From: Endomychus coccineus
Lineage: Eukaryota > Arthropoda > Insecta > Coleoptera > Endomychidae
DNA: 64,000 bases
Reading direction: 5' to 3'
NCBI GenBank assembly: GCA_958510875.1
Contig: OY294068.1
Coordinates: 159,934,388-159,998,387, forward strand
Part shown: piece by piece, positions 35,501-46,154 of the stretch
How the letters are laid out: each line of letters starts with the position of its first letter
Position numbering within the stretch: the stretch's first letter is position 1
The notes under the pieces: model-generated
Seen by the model: the letters and a program-made list of their open reading frames with translations, nothing else
What the model was told of the DNA's origin: nothing
Database searches by the model: none
Translations under genes and position numbers: made by a program

Positions 35501-38500
35501 TTGAGACAAGTACAGTAGCGTAGTTATAGGGTTTTGTACGCATTTAAACCCCTTAAACTTCTACGCCAATGGTAGGAAATTATAAGTATACAAATTTAAA
35601 AACTTTTATTTTCTATAAAAAAGTATTCATGATAAATTTCACTTGAAGGCTTTCTGTTCGAGCTATTTTGATTTTTCTAATCAGGGTTATCTTATGGAAT
35701 TTCTTTTGAAAGGCTATTTAAAGTAAAAAAATATTTATATACCTTTTTATTGACGATAAATAATAATTCACGATAAATAATAAATAAAATGATCCATTTA
35801 CTTCAACGCAACGGCGGCATAGATTTCCCAACGACCTTCTTGTTCGAATTAACATTTTATTATTTATTTCACCAAAAGCCCTTCGAATACGATTCAGGAG
35901 GTCTTCTCTATTATGAACCGTCGTGGCATAAACTTAATCTTTCAAATAACCCCAAGCAAAAAAGTCCAGAGGATTAAGATCAGGTGATCGAGGAGGATAT
36001 GCAATTGGTCCACCTTTACCAATCCATCTTTCAACGTACTTCCTATTCAGCCATTCCGGTACTTGTCTTCCAAAATGGGCGGGACAGTCATGCAATTGTA
36101 TCCATGCATTTGTTTCCTCCCACATGTCTTCGTGATTAGTTTCCGAAAATTCGGAAAATGGAGCTGCCGTTAGTCTGTCTGGTAAAACGTATGGGCCAAA
36201 AATGTTGTTTTTGTAAATGCCAAGCTAGACATTGACATTGAATTCTTCTTGAAAATTCATACATCTTGTATCGTGATGCGTTTTCATTTGTCAATAAGAA
36301 ACTGAACAACAACGTAAACTTTCTTCAGCAAATATTGTGCACAAATGAAGCATGGTACAAGATCTAGGAATTTCCAAGAAAAATTCAGTGTCAACGTCTG
36401 GCTTGGCATTTAAAAAAACAATATTTTTGGCCCATACGTTTTAGCGACATACTAACGGCCGTTGCATTTTGGAATTTTTGGAAACTAATCACGAAGACAT
36501 GTAGGAGGAAACACCACTGAATGAAAGAACAAATTTATGGATATAACTGGATGGCTGCCCTGCCCATTTTGGAAGACAAGTACAAGAATGGCTAAATAGG
36601 AAGTACTGTGCAAGTTGGATTGGTAGAGGTGGTCCAGCATAACCTCCTCGATCACATGACCTTAATCCACTGAACTTTTTTGCTTGCGGTTATTTGAAAG
36701 ATAAACTTTATACCACGCCGGTTCATAATAGAGAAAATCTACTGAATCGTATTGGGAGAGCTTGTGGTGAAATAAATAATAAAATGTTAATTCGAACAAG
36801 AAGGTCCTTGAGAAATCTATGTCGCCGTTGTGTTGAAGTAAATGGTTCATTTTGAGCATTTATTATGAATTATTTCTTATCGTTACCAATAAATAGGTAA
36901 GGGATAAAGTTTGTTTGGGATGAGCAATGTAAAGAAGAAGCATTTCAGAACATCAAGAATGCCTTGGTTTCTGCTCCTGTTTTGACTTGTCCAAATTTCG
37001 AACATGAATTCTTTGTACAAACAGATGCCACTAATTGGGCCGTAGGTGCGGTATTGTCCCAATTTTACGATGATAGGGAACATGTCGTATGTTATATATC
37101 GCGCACATTGACTCGTAAGGAGAGAGTCTATTCTGCCACCGAACGCGAACTGCTTGCTGTATTGTTTGCCATCGAAAAATTGAGATGTTACATGGAGTAT
37201 TCTAAGTTCACGATCATCACCGACCATTATAGCCTAAAGTGGTTAGATAGCCTCAAGGATCCACAAGGTCGTCTTGAACGTTGGGCTCTTAGATTACAGC
37301 AATTTGACTATAAGGTCATTCACCGTCGGGGGCATGATCACGCCGTGCCTGATGCGCTTTCTAGAGCCATCCCAAGACCAGATGATAATTTAGAAATACC
37401 ACTTATCTAATATGGAGATTGCAGCAAGTATTATGCCGTATTAACTAGGTCGAACTGTGTTGAAAATAGAACATCCAGGGATCTAGGTATAGGTTATAAC
37501 CGAGAGTTGAACTAGGTAACATGTTATAAACATTGTTTTAATTGTGGTTCTAATGTTAACAAGTCGACTTGGTAAGAACATCTAAGTTTTGGAATTGATT
37601 TAACTTGTAAAGCAGCCAAATCCAAATGAGTTACATTTTGCTATCAGGATTCTTTTTGTGTTAATTTTTTATGTTAAATACAACCTCCTACCATTATTTT
37701 GTTACGGTAGTGTATTAATTACTCACCTATTACAACCTTTTCTCTTTATTTGTCCGTTTATCCAAGCATAGTTGAGAGTAATTACGCAAAATTAATCAGA
37801 CAAAACGGACATTATTAAATTATCATCTTTTATGATAATTTATATTGAACTACAAGACCCAGTACAGTTTAATTCGAAGTTGGCGAACCACCCCTCCTGA
37901 GCAGCACGGTTTATTTATGTAATTTGAGATTGAGATATACGATACTAAGAAAAATTACATAACAATTTGGCCTTTCAAAAGAAATTCCATAAGATAACCC
38001 TGATTAGAAAAATCGAAATAGTTCGAACAGGAAGCCTCTAAGTGAAATTTATCATGAATACTTTTTCATAGAAAATGAATCAAAGTTTTTAAATTTGTAT
38101 ACGGTTATCGAAAAAACTGAAACGCCCTGTTACGTATTGATTATTATAATACATTGTAGCTAGTCTAATAAGATACTTTGTTTTTATTTCGTATTTTATT
38201 TTTATAACATTCTAATTAAAACTATACATGACGCTTCTCGTCTTCTGTAATAATGACGTTTTTGTCGCATAGCCTCCTCGCGATTCTTAATTTACGCGCT
38301 ACGTCAATAACTTACGATTGTTCATCGGACATGCTTGTGAATCAGCAAACAACTAAAATCTTGATGTTCAGAAATTGTACGTAATATATTTAATTAAATT
38401 TAATAATGTATGAAATCTAGAAATATTGTTGGGTGTTATTTGGCCATTAAAAACGCTGCCTCCTATAGTTATATATGAATTGTGTTTGCAGGATTCAAGC

Positions 38501-39222
38501 CTTACAGTTGTGATGAATGTATGAGGCCCTTCGCAACATACCAAAACTTGAAACGTCACATGTTGACCCATTCTGGTGAAAAACCATTTGTATGTAGCAC
38601 TTGCAATAAGGGATTTCTAACCCTAGAGAATAAGAACCGCCACATTCGCACCCACACCGGAGAAAAACCTTACTCTTGTGATATTTGTGGAAGACAATTT
38701 GCTCATAGTACTACAGTAAAAGAGCATAGGAGGATTCATACGGGAGACAAACCGTACGGTTGTAGTATTTGCGATCGAAGATTCACCGTTAATAAAATGC
38801 TCTACAAACACATGCGTCAGAGGCATCCCGAATTCTACGATACCTTCAAAGAAGTCAACAATATACCTATGAATGCTCGATTGCAATTCGCGCACAATTT
38901 CGATAAGGACGAATACCAACAACCCGAGTACGTTAAAAGTTCGGACATATTGAGCGACGGTACCAAGAAGGAACCAGAAGGTGAAGATGTCAAGAAGGAA
39001 AATGATGGAATTTCGAACATTGTGAAATATCTCAAACTTACCAAAACGAACAGTACTTCCGCGAAAGATGTATTTCCGTTAAAGAAAGTGGGTGATAACG
39101 TTTGCGACATTGAGATTGCGAAATCAGAAATGTCGGATAGTTGTGGACCTAGTGAGTTCTCGGATGACATTAAAACTGAAAATACCCCGATTAAAGTTGA
39201 ATCGTTCGAAACTGATAGTTAA
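29516..39222 (+). CDS. C2H2 zinc-finger protein, three exons, 599 aa
   Basis: Exons 29516-30233, 32146-32496 and 38492-39222 join to 1800 nt with GT-AG introns, both phase 1. The ATG at 29516 opens MDGKDENVPIKPEPEDYESD, an acidic N-terminus. Fingers: about residues 132-155 (degenerate, second His lacking), 160-182, 188-210 and 216-238 in exon 1; 244-266, 274-296, 303-325 and 331-353 in exon 2; and 361-383, 389-411, 417-439 and 445-468 in exon 3. Several are joined by TGEKP-type linkers, typical of DNA-binding arrays. The tail (469-599) is charged and lacks fingers. PsiKxE sumoylation-like motifs lie at K11, K41, K584 and K591. It is likely a nuclear transcription factor; no ZAD or BTB domain is seen and the orthologue is not recognised. 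The second intron (6 kb) holds LINE, mariner and gypsy-type insertions. Confidence 0.93.
30625..31739. mobile_element. 1.1-kb foldback element in zinc-finger intron 1
   Basis: The two arms of roughly 550 bases are near-perfect reverse complements meeting at about 31240. The outer ends read TTATATATAAATTCTC and its mirror. Landmarks on both arms include ACGTACGTTTCGGTCTCACG, CATCATCAGAAGACTTATTA and ATTCTGGAGATGATTCACAT. A related single arm lies at 10870-11310. It has no open frame of note. In pre-mRNA it would form a very long hairpin. Confidence 0.88.
33610..34070 (+). mobile_element. LINE 3' ORF fragment (CR1/RTE-like)
   Basis: Reading + strand: ILDWFNHMNLTKNYEKTTFL then TFGSYKNSIP is the segment between the RT YADD box and the thumb. 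After frame loss, SRLYNSLPDNIQNKSLSIKN matches the usual near-C-terminal YNSLP..I.N..S...F motif of such ORFs. The catalytic core is absent. It lies in intron 2 of the zinc-finger gene. Confidence 0.7.
34071..35256. other. AT-rich intronic DNA with short simple repeats
   Basis: A run of TATAT/ATTAT repeats occurs around 34530-34557. No coding or transposon signature was recognised. Confidence 0.45.
35257..38130. mobile_element. Palindromic mariner-type element with gypsy-type insertion
   Basis: The outer ends are ACAGGGTGTTTCAGTTTTTT and the mirror AAAAAACTGAAACGCCCTGT. Left arm: a - strand transposase piece at 35790-36125 (ETNAWIQLHDCPAHFGRQVP, PPRSPDLNPLDFFAWGYLKD). Right arm: the same piece on the + strand at about 36500-36860 (LDGCPAHFGRQVQEWLNRKY, HDLNPLNFF), more degraded. 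The HDC..H and SPDLNPLDFF boxes identify a mariner/Tc1-superfamily DDE transposase. The right arm is broken at about 36895 by a Ty3/gypsy-type segment and resumes near 37968 with GGCCTTTCAAAAGAAATTCC. It may be two elements inserted head to head or one foldback unit. No convincing TA duplication was seen. Confidence 0.75.
36895..37967 (+). mobile_element. Ty3/gypsy-type LTR retroelement fragment, RNase H region
   Basis: An open frame to 37410 carries the end of reverse transcriptase and RNase H: ALVSAPVLTCPNFEHEFFVQ, TDATNWAVGAVLSQFYDD (first Asp), ISRTLTRKERVYSATERELL (Glu), TIITDHYSLKWL (Asp) and RRGHDHAVPDALSRA (His/Asp). All expected RNase H acidic residues seem present. Integrase, protease and gag are missing, and the following 550 bases are non-coding with no identified LTR ends. 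The fragment is inserted into the right arm of a palindromic DNA transposon inside the zinc-finger intron. Confidence 0.85.
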
Positions 39223-39668
39223 TGTCATTATTTTCTTTTATTGTAACCAAAGCATTTCAATTGGGTATCTGTCCGAGGTTTTAGGAAGGCAACTATTATG
39301 CTAATTTAAATAGATATTTTTATGCTGAGTGAATATTCGAATAATTCTTTCACAACTTTATAAACGGGAGAGAAGTATGATTGCTTTCTAAAACATCACC
39401 ATTGATTGACATACACTATAAAATGCTCACTGTCGAAACCAGCATCACATTCCATTTGGTGTTCTACTTCTCTAAAAATCCACTGCTGTTCTCAAACTAT
39501 AGATTGCAATTTCATAAGCTTTGGTGGGGAATGTGGTGAGTATTTAAAGAAAGTGAGAATTTTCCAGATAGGCTTGTGAATCCATAATGGAGATTTAACT
39601 AGCAAGGATTTGGAGTGTCATCTAACTGGTCATCGAACACATTATTTGAAGAATTTCTATTTATTCTA
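39223..39668. other. 3' flank of the zinc-finger gene
   Basis: No canonical AATAAA is found in the first 150 bases after the stop; a variant signal is possible. No coding signal was seen. Confidence 0.4.
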
Positions 39669-40510
39669 TAGTGGAGTCAATCTACGGAAAAATAGGACGA
39701 GGTTCGTAGAAATTTGATAGAGGTCGACCAGGAAAAAATGGTGTCTTATGATAAAAATAATAAGATCCTAAAATTTCTATTACCAATATTGGGTGGAACC
39801 ATGTCTAACCTTCACAAAACTGTTTTTTTGCCCTTTTTTTAGGTCAGCTTTGGAGTTTTTTTTTTTTGGACCCTTTAGACTTCCGGCTGAGGTTTGAAAT
39901 TAGTACCCTTGTATTGCTGGTATCAGGGCCGGATTTAGAGTGGGGGGGGGGGAGCTGTGGGCACAATTTTGGTAGTTTTGTTTATAACCCAAATTTACTC
40001 CCGTACTCTCTCCGACTTTTTTGACAAATTTTGAAATTTGAGCCAAATTGGCCAAATTCGAATTTTAAGCAAAACCATTCAATATTTTTAGCCCGTATTT
40101 GGACCACTTATTGTGACCGCCACGACCTAATTTTTTACAATTTGGCCAAAATAGCCTAATTTCAATGTTTGCTCCACACATGTATTTATATATATATTCC
40201 AGGAGGGGGGTTAACGGAATGTCACGAAATTTGGACTGAAGGTTCCTCAAATACCAATAATAAAAGGGTACTAATTTCAAACCTTAGCCGGAAGTCTAAA
40301 GGGTCCAAAAAAAAATAAAACTCCAAAACTGACCTAAAAAAAGGGCAAAAAAACAATATTTTGAAGGTTAGACATGGTTCCACCCAATATTGATGATAGA
40401 AATTTTAGGATCTTATTATTTTTATCATAAGACACCATTTTTTCCAGGTCGCTAACCTCTATCAAATTGTTACGAACCACGTCCAATTTTTCCGTAGATT
40501 GACTCCACTA
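39669..40510. mobile_element. Foldback element, ~240-bp arms, 3-bp flanking duplication
   Basis: The left end TAGTGGAGTCAATCTACGGA is mirrored at 40491-40510. The arms (39669-39905 and 40264-40510) match over nearly 240 bp, including CTTTAGACTTCCGGCTGAGG and its mirror. CTA flanks both ends, a 3-bp duplication compatible with PIF/Harbinger-type mobilisation. The spacer contains a G-run and CAGGGCCGGATTTAGA, which resembles a hAT terminus, so a small nested remnant may be present. No ORF is present. Confidence 0.75.
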
Positions 40511-40791
40511 CTAGTCAACAAAATTTTAAGCTTTTGATTTTCATTTAAAAGCAAGCGGTGCCAAGAGTCTAAAAAGTGGATAGCAAAATTTGAATGTAAC
40601 TATTTTTTAAGTTATATTTTTTTTGATAGACTGAAGCGTCACATTCTTTAGAATTTGGTTCCAGCTGGTATAAATTGAATAAATCAAAATTGTTTCTTTA
40701 AATTTTTTGGAAGGGCGCCAAAGAAAGATATTTTGTATATTTTCATTGCGTTGATTTCTCCCAAACTGGAACATTTTCTTGCTTGTTTATG

Positions 40792-41800
40792 AAGGTGTCC
40801 CAAAATTAACGCAAGATCTGAATTAAATAGGAAACACAGTTTTTATTCTCTAGTTTGCTATTTTTTAATTGGATCATAAAGTACATAGGATAGAGTTTTT
40901 TATGGTATTTCTTATACATCGAGCAAATGGCTGGCACATACGCACTCTTTTGTCGAAATTTTCCATGACCATTCTGCATAAATGTGGCTGAATTTCGTTG
41001 ATGCATCGTTTAATTTTCTCCTGTAATGCACAGGTAGTTGTGGGGTTGTTGACATAGACCTTTGACTTCAAATAACACCATAGAAAGAAATCTAATGGTG
41101 TTAAATCACATGATCTAGGGGGTCAATTCTGATCACCGAAACGAGAGAGTACACGACCAGGGAATGTCTCGTGCAGTAATTGAATTGTTTCACGGGCTGT
41201 ACAGCATGTGGCACCATTTTGTTGTAACCACATATTGGCCACATCAATATCATCCAGTTTCGGCAGAAAGAAATGTGTTATCATGTCGCGATATCGGGCG
41301 CCAATAACAGTCGCTGCTTGACCAACCTCATTTTCAAAAAAGTATGGTCCAGTGATGGCTCTAGCCCAGAATTCGCACCAAACAGTGACACGTTGTGGAT
41401 GCATTTGTTTTTCGACAAACACGGAAATTTTGGCGATTAACAAAGCCATCAAGATTTTCACCAACACTCACGCACTGCTTCAATATTGACATTTGGACGG
41501 CCAGTGTGTTTAGCATCTCTAACTGATCCACTCTCCCTGAATTATTCAATTAATCCTTCACAGTTGACAAAGTTGAAACACTATTCCGACCATATTTTGT
41601 ATGAAATTTTCGAACTGTGGCCGCCAAGCTTTCATTACTTTTGAGATATTGTTCAATAATGAAAACACGTTGTTATATCGTGTAACGCTCCATTTTTACC
41701 AACTTAAACTCTCAGCTGTCAAATTGTTTTTCAGGGTTGCCAACAATTTACTGCACAAATGGCGGCAAATTCAAATCTTGCGTTAATTTTGGGACACCTT
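40792..41800 (-). mobile_element. Mariner-type element with broken transposase
   Basis: The TIRs are AAGGTGTCCCAAAATTAACG at the left and the mirror CGTTAATTTTGGGACACCTT at the right. The - strand transposase remains are ITGPYFFENEVGQAATVIGA, HFFLPKLDDIDVANMWLQQN, GATCCTARETIQLLHETFPG and KSKVYVNNPTTTCALQEKIK. In this family the second catalytic Asp sits in QQDGA; here it reads QQNGA, so the site is lost. Frameshifts split the ORF between 41123 and 41071, and part of the N-terminus is missing. The 1009-bp length is shorter than a typical full-length mariner. Confidence 0.87.
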
Positions 41801-42129
41801 TAGTAGAAATGCTACTACAATTTGCCTATTATTGATGATGAGACGAAAATGAGTAATTTTCAACTCATCACATTTGATCTAAGGGCGTAGATCATGAAAA
41901 TTGGTGCCCTGTCTCATTTCTGAATATAAATTTTAACGACAATAATTCAAAATGGTACAACTCTATCTTAACAAGACAACTAATAATACTTTTAAATATA
42001 ATAGAATAACAAACACATTTCGTGTTTCGATTCAATAGATTTAGTTTAGGTTATCCATGACACGTCTAGCAGTTCCGAACAGCTGTTTCACTCTCATTAG
42101 TTCATCTGCGGAACGAGTAAGACGATGAA

Positions 42130-42500
42130 GTCACTGTTCGAGCAGTTCAGAAAACCCATTTGGAAAAATGCTGAAGATCTTTCGGCTACCAAATAGCTAT
42201 CATCAGAGTAAACTAAATTGAAAATCAAAATGTGCCTGTTTAAATACTATTTGGGGACGGCCTTGACTTATGCCAATATTTGATGAAATTGATTTCATGT
42301 AAATTCATGAGATTTCGAAAAACAAGATGACAGTATGTATTTTGATGTATTAATCAACTATAAAAGAGTTCACAACTGTGGATACACAACAACACTAATA
42401 AGCAAGAAACAATCGCCCGTATCCATAAAAAATACTGTTAAAGTACTAAAAGACCTTTAATCCGAGTAAACTTAGTACTTGGTAACAGTATTTTTGAGGA
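42130..42500. repeat. Dispersed repeat copy, inverted relative to 14398-14960
   Basis: It contains CTGTTTAAATACTATTTGGG (mirror of the 14650 copy), CGGCTACCAAATAGCTATCA, TATAAAAGAGTTCACA.CTG, and two facing ACAGTATTTTT blocks near 42430 and 42490. No coding capacity is present. Confidence 0.4.
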
Positions 42501-42929
42501 AAAGGTTGATTTTTTCTTAGTTATTGGAATTTGATCTATTAACTTGACATGTTTCGATTGCACAGCAACTGTTGTTAATACTTCAATTATTTTGAAAATC
42601 TTCAGACGTTGCAGTTGGTACAAGAGACAGCGTCATAGAAGAGAACCTGTGATTCGTATCGTTCTGCCTTTGGCCGTTCATTTTTACGACTAAATGTTCA
42701 AAATCAAAATCCTGCTCGTATGGTAACCTGTCGTTTGAAAATTGTGAATTGCCATCAAAAATTCTACCTATTGCTGAAATTGACAGAACGGCAGACTACA
42801 TGGGTAATAACATGACAATTGCAAAAGTAATATTCTGCTCGTTTTGTGAACACTTCTAGTTGGTGCCGATTATCATTGTATTGTCTGAAAAAACAATTAG
42901 CAGTGTCTCTATGACCCATTTGATATCAA

Positions 42930-43260
42930 TTATTGCCCCGCCCCCGTCAAAAAAAAACAATTTTCTTACGTAATTGTCAAATATTGTGTATTGAACTTAA
43001 AAAATTGGTAGAAGATTACCAAACCCCAATTTTTTGTAAAGCCCACAAAGTTCTGTTTTTTGGTAATATGAGCATTTATATTACATTTGTTTTGGAATTG
43101 TACAAAAAAGCGGAAGGTAGTCTTCTACCAATATGCAAATATTGTTGTAATTCCTGAAAACAATAATTATGCCGATTTATAGGACTCGATATACATTTTT
43201 TAACTCAGTACACAATATTCGATAATTAGTTTTAAAAAATCGTCTTTTTTGGGGGCAACT
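42930..43260. repeat. Imperfect ~330-bp inverted repeat
   Basis: Left TTGCCCCGCCCCCGTCAAAA ... AAATATTGTGTATTGAACTT is mirrored by right CAGTACACAATATTCGATAA ... TTTTTTGGGGGCAACTATAG. Identity is moderate. Short open frames on both strands inside it are by-products of the repeat. The origin is unknown. Confidence 0.4.
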
Positions 43261-43399
43261 ATAGCTAACAATATTAAATCGGCCATGGTGAGTTTTCTGC
43301 CAATTGTTTTTCGATAATAATCGCCAAATCGAGACTGACTATTATAGTCTATCCACTTCCAAGATACAGCGCACGAAGACATATGTATCGGCGTTCACG

Positions 43400-44690
43400 T
43401 GAACAGAACATCGCGGTTTAAAATACTGACCAGCCTAAAAAAACATGCAATCTTATTTGAAACGTTAACAAATGAAAATGAGATAATAAAACGTCTAAAT
43501 TTAAAATTGTTTCCTTCACACGCCGGCAGAATGTATTTCTGCCATGAATCTTCATTTATACTTTGTATTGTTTCATAAAATGAATTTTTACTATCAGCGA
43601 ATTTGAAAGTGATATTTTTAGATGCAATGCAACATGTTTAATTTCCGCCCAAATACTAATAAATTTTCAAATTTACAAACAAAATTATTATCACATTCTA
43701 AACGTTACAATAAATACGTGCCAATAATATTCTCTTATATTATTTTGAAGTGTTTTGAAGAACAATTATTGCATAATTTTGAAACAAGATATTCTATAAA
43801 TTGCTGTTTAAAAACCTGTTGTTGGAAATGTTATTTTCTATTCAATCTTGAATAGAAAACATCTTACAGATGATTTTATGGGAAATTTCAGTTGCGCCTG
43901 TTAATTTTCGTGAAAGAATTATTTATTTGCCTGCATTGTACTGTTTGTATGAATTACGGAAATTATTTTCTGATATTTAAATTAGTACCATTCAATGAGT
44001 AAAATTATTTCATTTAATTACTTTGATAGATAAGGATGTTTTATATCTTTTAGATAGGTGAATTATTGGTATTGATCAATCATATTTAATGAGGCATGGT
44101 TAAAGTACTACTGTTGTTAGGCTATTTATCAAGTTAATTTAATCAATTAGCTCATGTGTAATATAATATTTTTTTCTAATTTAAAAGAATTTGCAATATA
44201 CCTCTCATACTCATTGAGTATCAATATATTATTGTTAAACATTTAAAAAGAATTCTTCACGTATTGTTTCTTGAAATCAACTCATCATAATTCATATTTT
44301 ATGACTTTAATTTATTTGATTTAGATAACTTATTTACATTTCTATTTAAATTTTGTAAAAATACTGAAATTACATGTTTCTTATTATTTGTGGACCTTCT
44401 AATTCAATTAAGTACACCCAAAAGACAATTTTAACTGCATGACATGGTAGGTCTCTCATCAACAAAGAAATATGGTTGCTAACAATGCTGTTATATAGGC
44501 TGAAAATTGATAATCTCAAACAAGACGGTACATTTTTTTCCGCATTTTGTACATTGTGAGAAGTATCACTTTCAATAACCCAGTTACTGGTTGTTATAAG
44601 AAACTATATTTTCATTCTTTAATCATTTTATAGTACTAAAAGTGTATATTTTTGAGAACAATTATTGTGTGATATTGTTATGCAAGTATA
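43400..44690. other. AT-rich intergenic DNA, no gene seen
   Basis: Very AT-rich; no exon or transposon signature was recognised. Confidence 0.5.
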
Positions 44691-44694
44691 TACA

Positions 44695-45030
44695 GTACAA
44701 CTATAGTTTGGACACTCGTTAACCTGGACACTCCAGTAATCCAGATCCTTCTGCTAACCTGACATTTCAATCATTCTACCTTCGTAAACCGGACATTAAA
44801 CAATTACATACATACAAAAATCAAAACATGGATAGTCCTGTTCATGAACATACTGAAGCATTTTCAAACCACAGTAACTATCATTGTGCGGCCAAGTCCT
44901 GTACTACCAGAAATGGCGCCAAGCAAACGCCACATTAAGTGTCAATTCCTACTGAGAATAATTGTTAAATATTAAAACAGTCTTGACAAATCGGGAACCA
45001 TATGTCAAGAGGCAGAAAAATGTGGGTATC
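44695..45030 (+). mobile_element. Possible pogo/Tigger-like 5' fragment
   Basis: AGTTTGGACACTCGTTAACC, then TGGACACTCCAG and AAACCGGACATT, look like the subterminal region of pogo-type elements. A downstream ATG near 44914 opens MAPSKRHIK, followed in broken frames by QIGNHM and similar pieces that resemble a CENP-B-type N-terminus. The match is weak. Confidence 0.25.
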
Positions 45031-45038
45031 TAGACCAA

Positions 45039-46154
45039 TTATTGTTGATATGTGGAAGAAAAAAATTTGATAAAGTAAGAAATGTTGTCTTTTCCTGAAA
45101 CCGCACAAAGTTGAAGCTGCTCTATATAGGTTTTGAGGTAGAAAGTATTTACAGATCGTGAGTTCAGCTGAGGAACTAGGAAATTGGCTCTTTCCAGCAG
45201 CATGGGGCAGTCAATTAGGTTGTTGAGCAACTTGTACAAACTGGCCTGGAGTACATAATTATTTCTGCGAGAAAGGGAGGACATATTGAATCTATCTAAC
45301 AGGAAAGAATTAGGAATGCCCCTGATAGGATAAAAACCGTCTATCCTGAAGGACATGTACTTCAAAAAGCGGCGCTGAACAGATTCCAGGGCATCTCTAT
45401 GAACGACATAACCAGGGAACCAAATCACAGATGCATACTCAAGCCGCGATCGCACAAATGTTATGAACAACAATTTGAGCGTGTCTATATCTGAAAAATC
45501 ACGACAGCTTCGCACAATTAACCCAAGTAGTCTATTAGCAGCCTCCATTACAGACTCCAGATGAGAAATGAAGGATAGTTTGGGATCAAAAATTACGCCG
45601 AGATCTTTATAGGTTGCTGGTCTTTTACGGATAGTACCGTCCACGTTGTAATCAAATATAGCCATGTTGGTCTTATTTGTGTAAGACATAACACAGCACT
45701 TGTTAACATTAAGAGACAGCTTGTTCGCTGAACGCCATACAACCATCATATCAAGACTTCTCTGAAGTAGATAACAATCCAATGTGGATTTGATGACAAA
45801 GAAAATTTTAAAATCATCGGCATATAAAAGACAGATTACACTTAGACCTATTGAAAAATCATTAACAAAGATGTTGAACAATAGTGGTCCCAAAATTGAT
45901 CCTTGGGGGACTCCTGAAGAAGCAAGATATTCTACTGATCTCTGCCCATTTACCAAGACAAATTGCCACCTATCACTAAGGTATGAGGCGATGAAAGATA
46001 AGAGTGATGCTATAACGGTGTTCTCTTGAGTATTCAAAGGGCAGACGAAAATTATTTGGAAGAAAAGGCAAGTAAGTTTGTGCAAACAAAATTGGATGCA
46101 TTTATCCAAACAATGTAAAAATGCATTTTTAATGCCTTTATCTGTTACATACAT
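45039..46154 (-). mobile_element. Non-LTR retrotransposon RT ORF, 5'-truncated but open
   Basis: A 371-codon uninterrupted - strand frame carries RT motifs from SSGVPQGSILGPLLFNIFVN (motif B) through CLLYADDFKIF (YADD active site) and YKDLGVIFDPKLSF (thumb). It ends in the C-terminal region with VRSRLEYASVIWFPGY and SVQRRFLKYMSF, stopping at 45039. Motif A, the endonuclease and ORF1 are missing, and the first 50 or so residues look like read-in from flanking DNA. Lack of stops over this length points to a young, 5'-truncated insertion. The clade is probably Jockey/CR1-like, by motif memory only. Confidence 0.85.

Noticed and set aside
38623..39170. - strand frames of about 100 codons
   Set aside because: Antisense to the third exon of the zinc-finger gene; composition is explained by it.
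43200..43382. Neat 60-codon - strand frame starting MSSCAVSWKWIDYN
   Set aside because: Its second half is one arm of an imperfect inverted repeat (42930-43260); no splice or homology support.
45784..46029. + strand frame inside the LINE
   Set aside because: Shadow of the 371-codon RT frame on the other strand.
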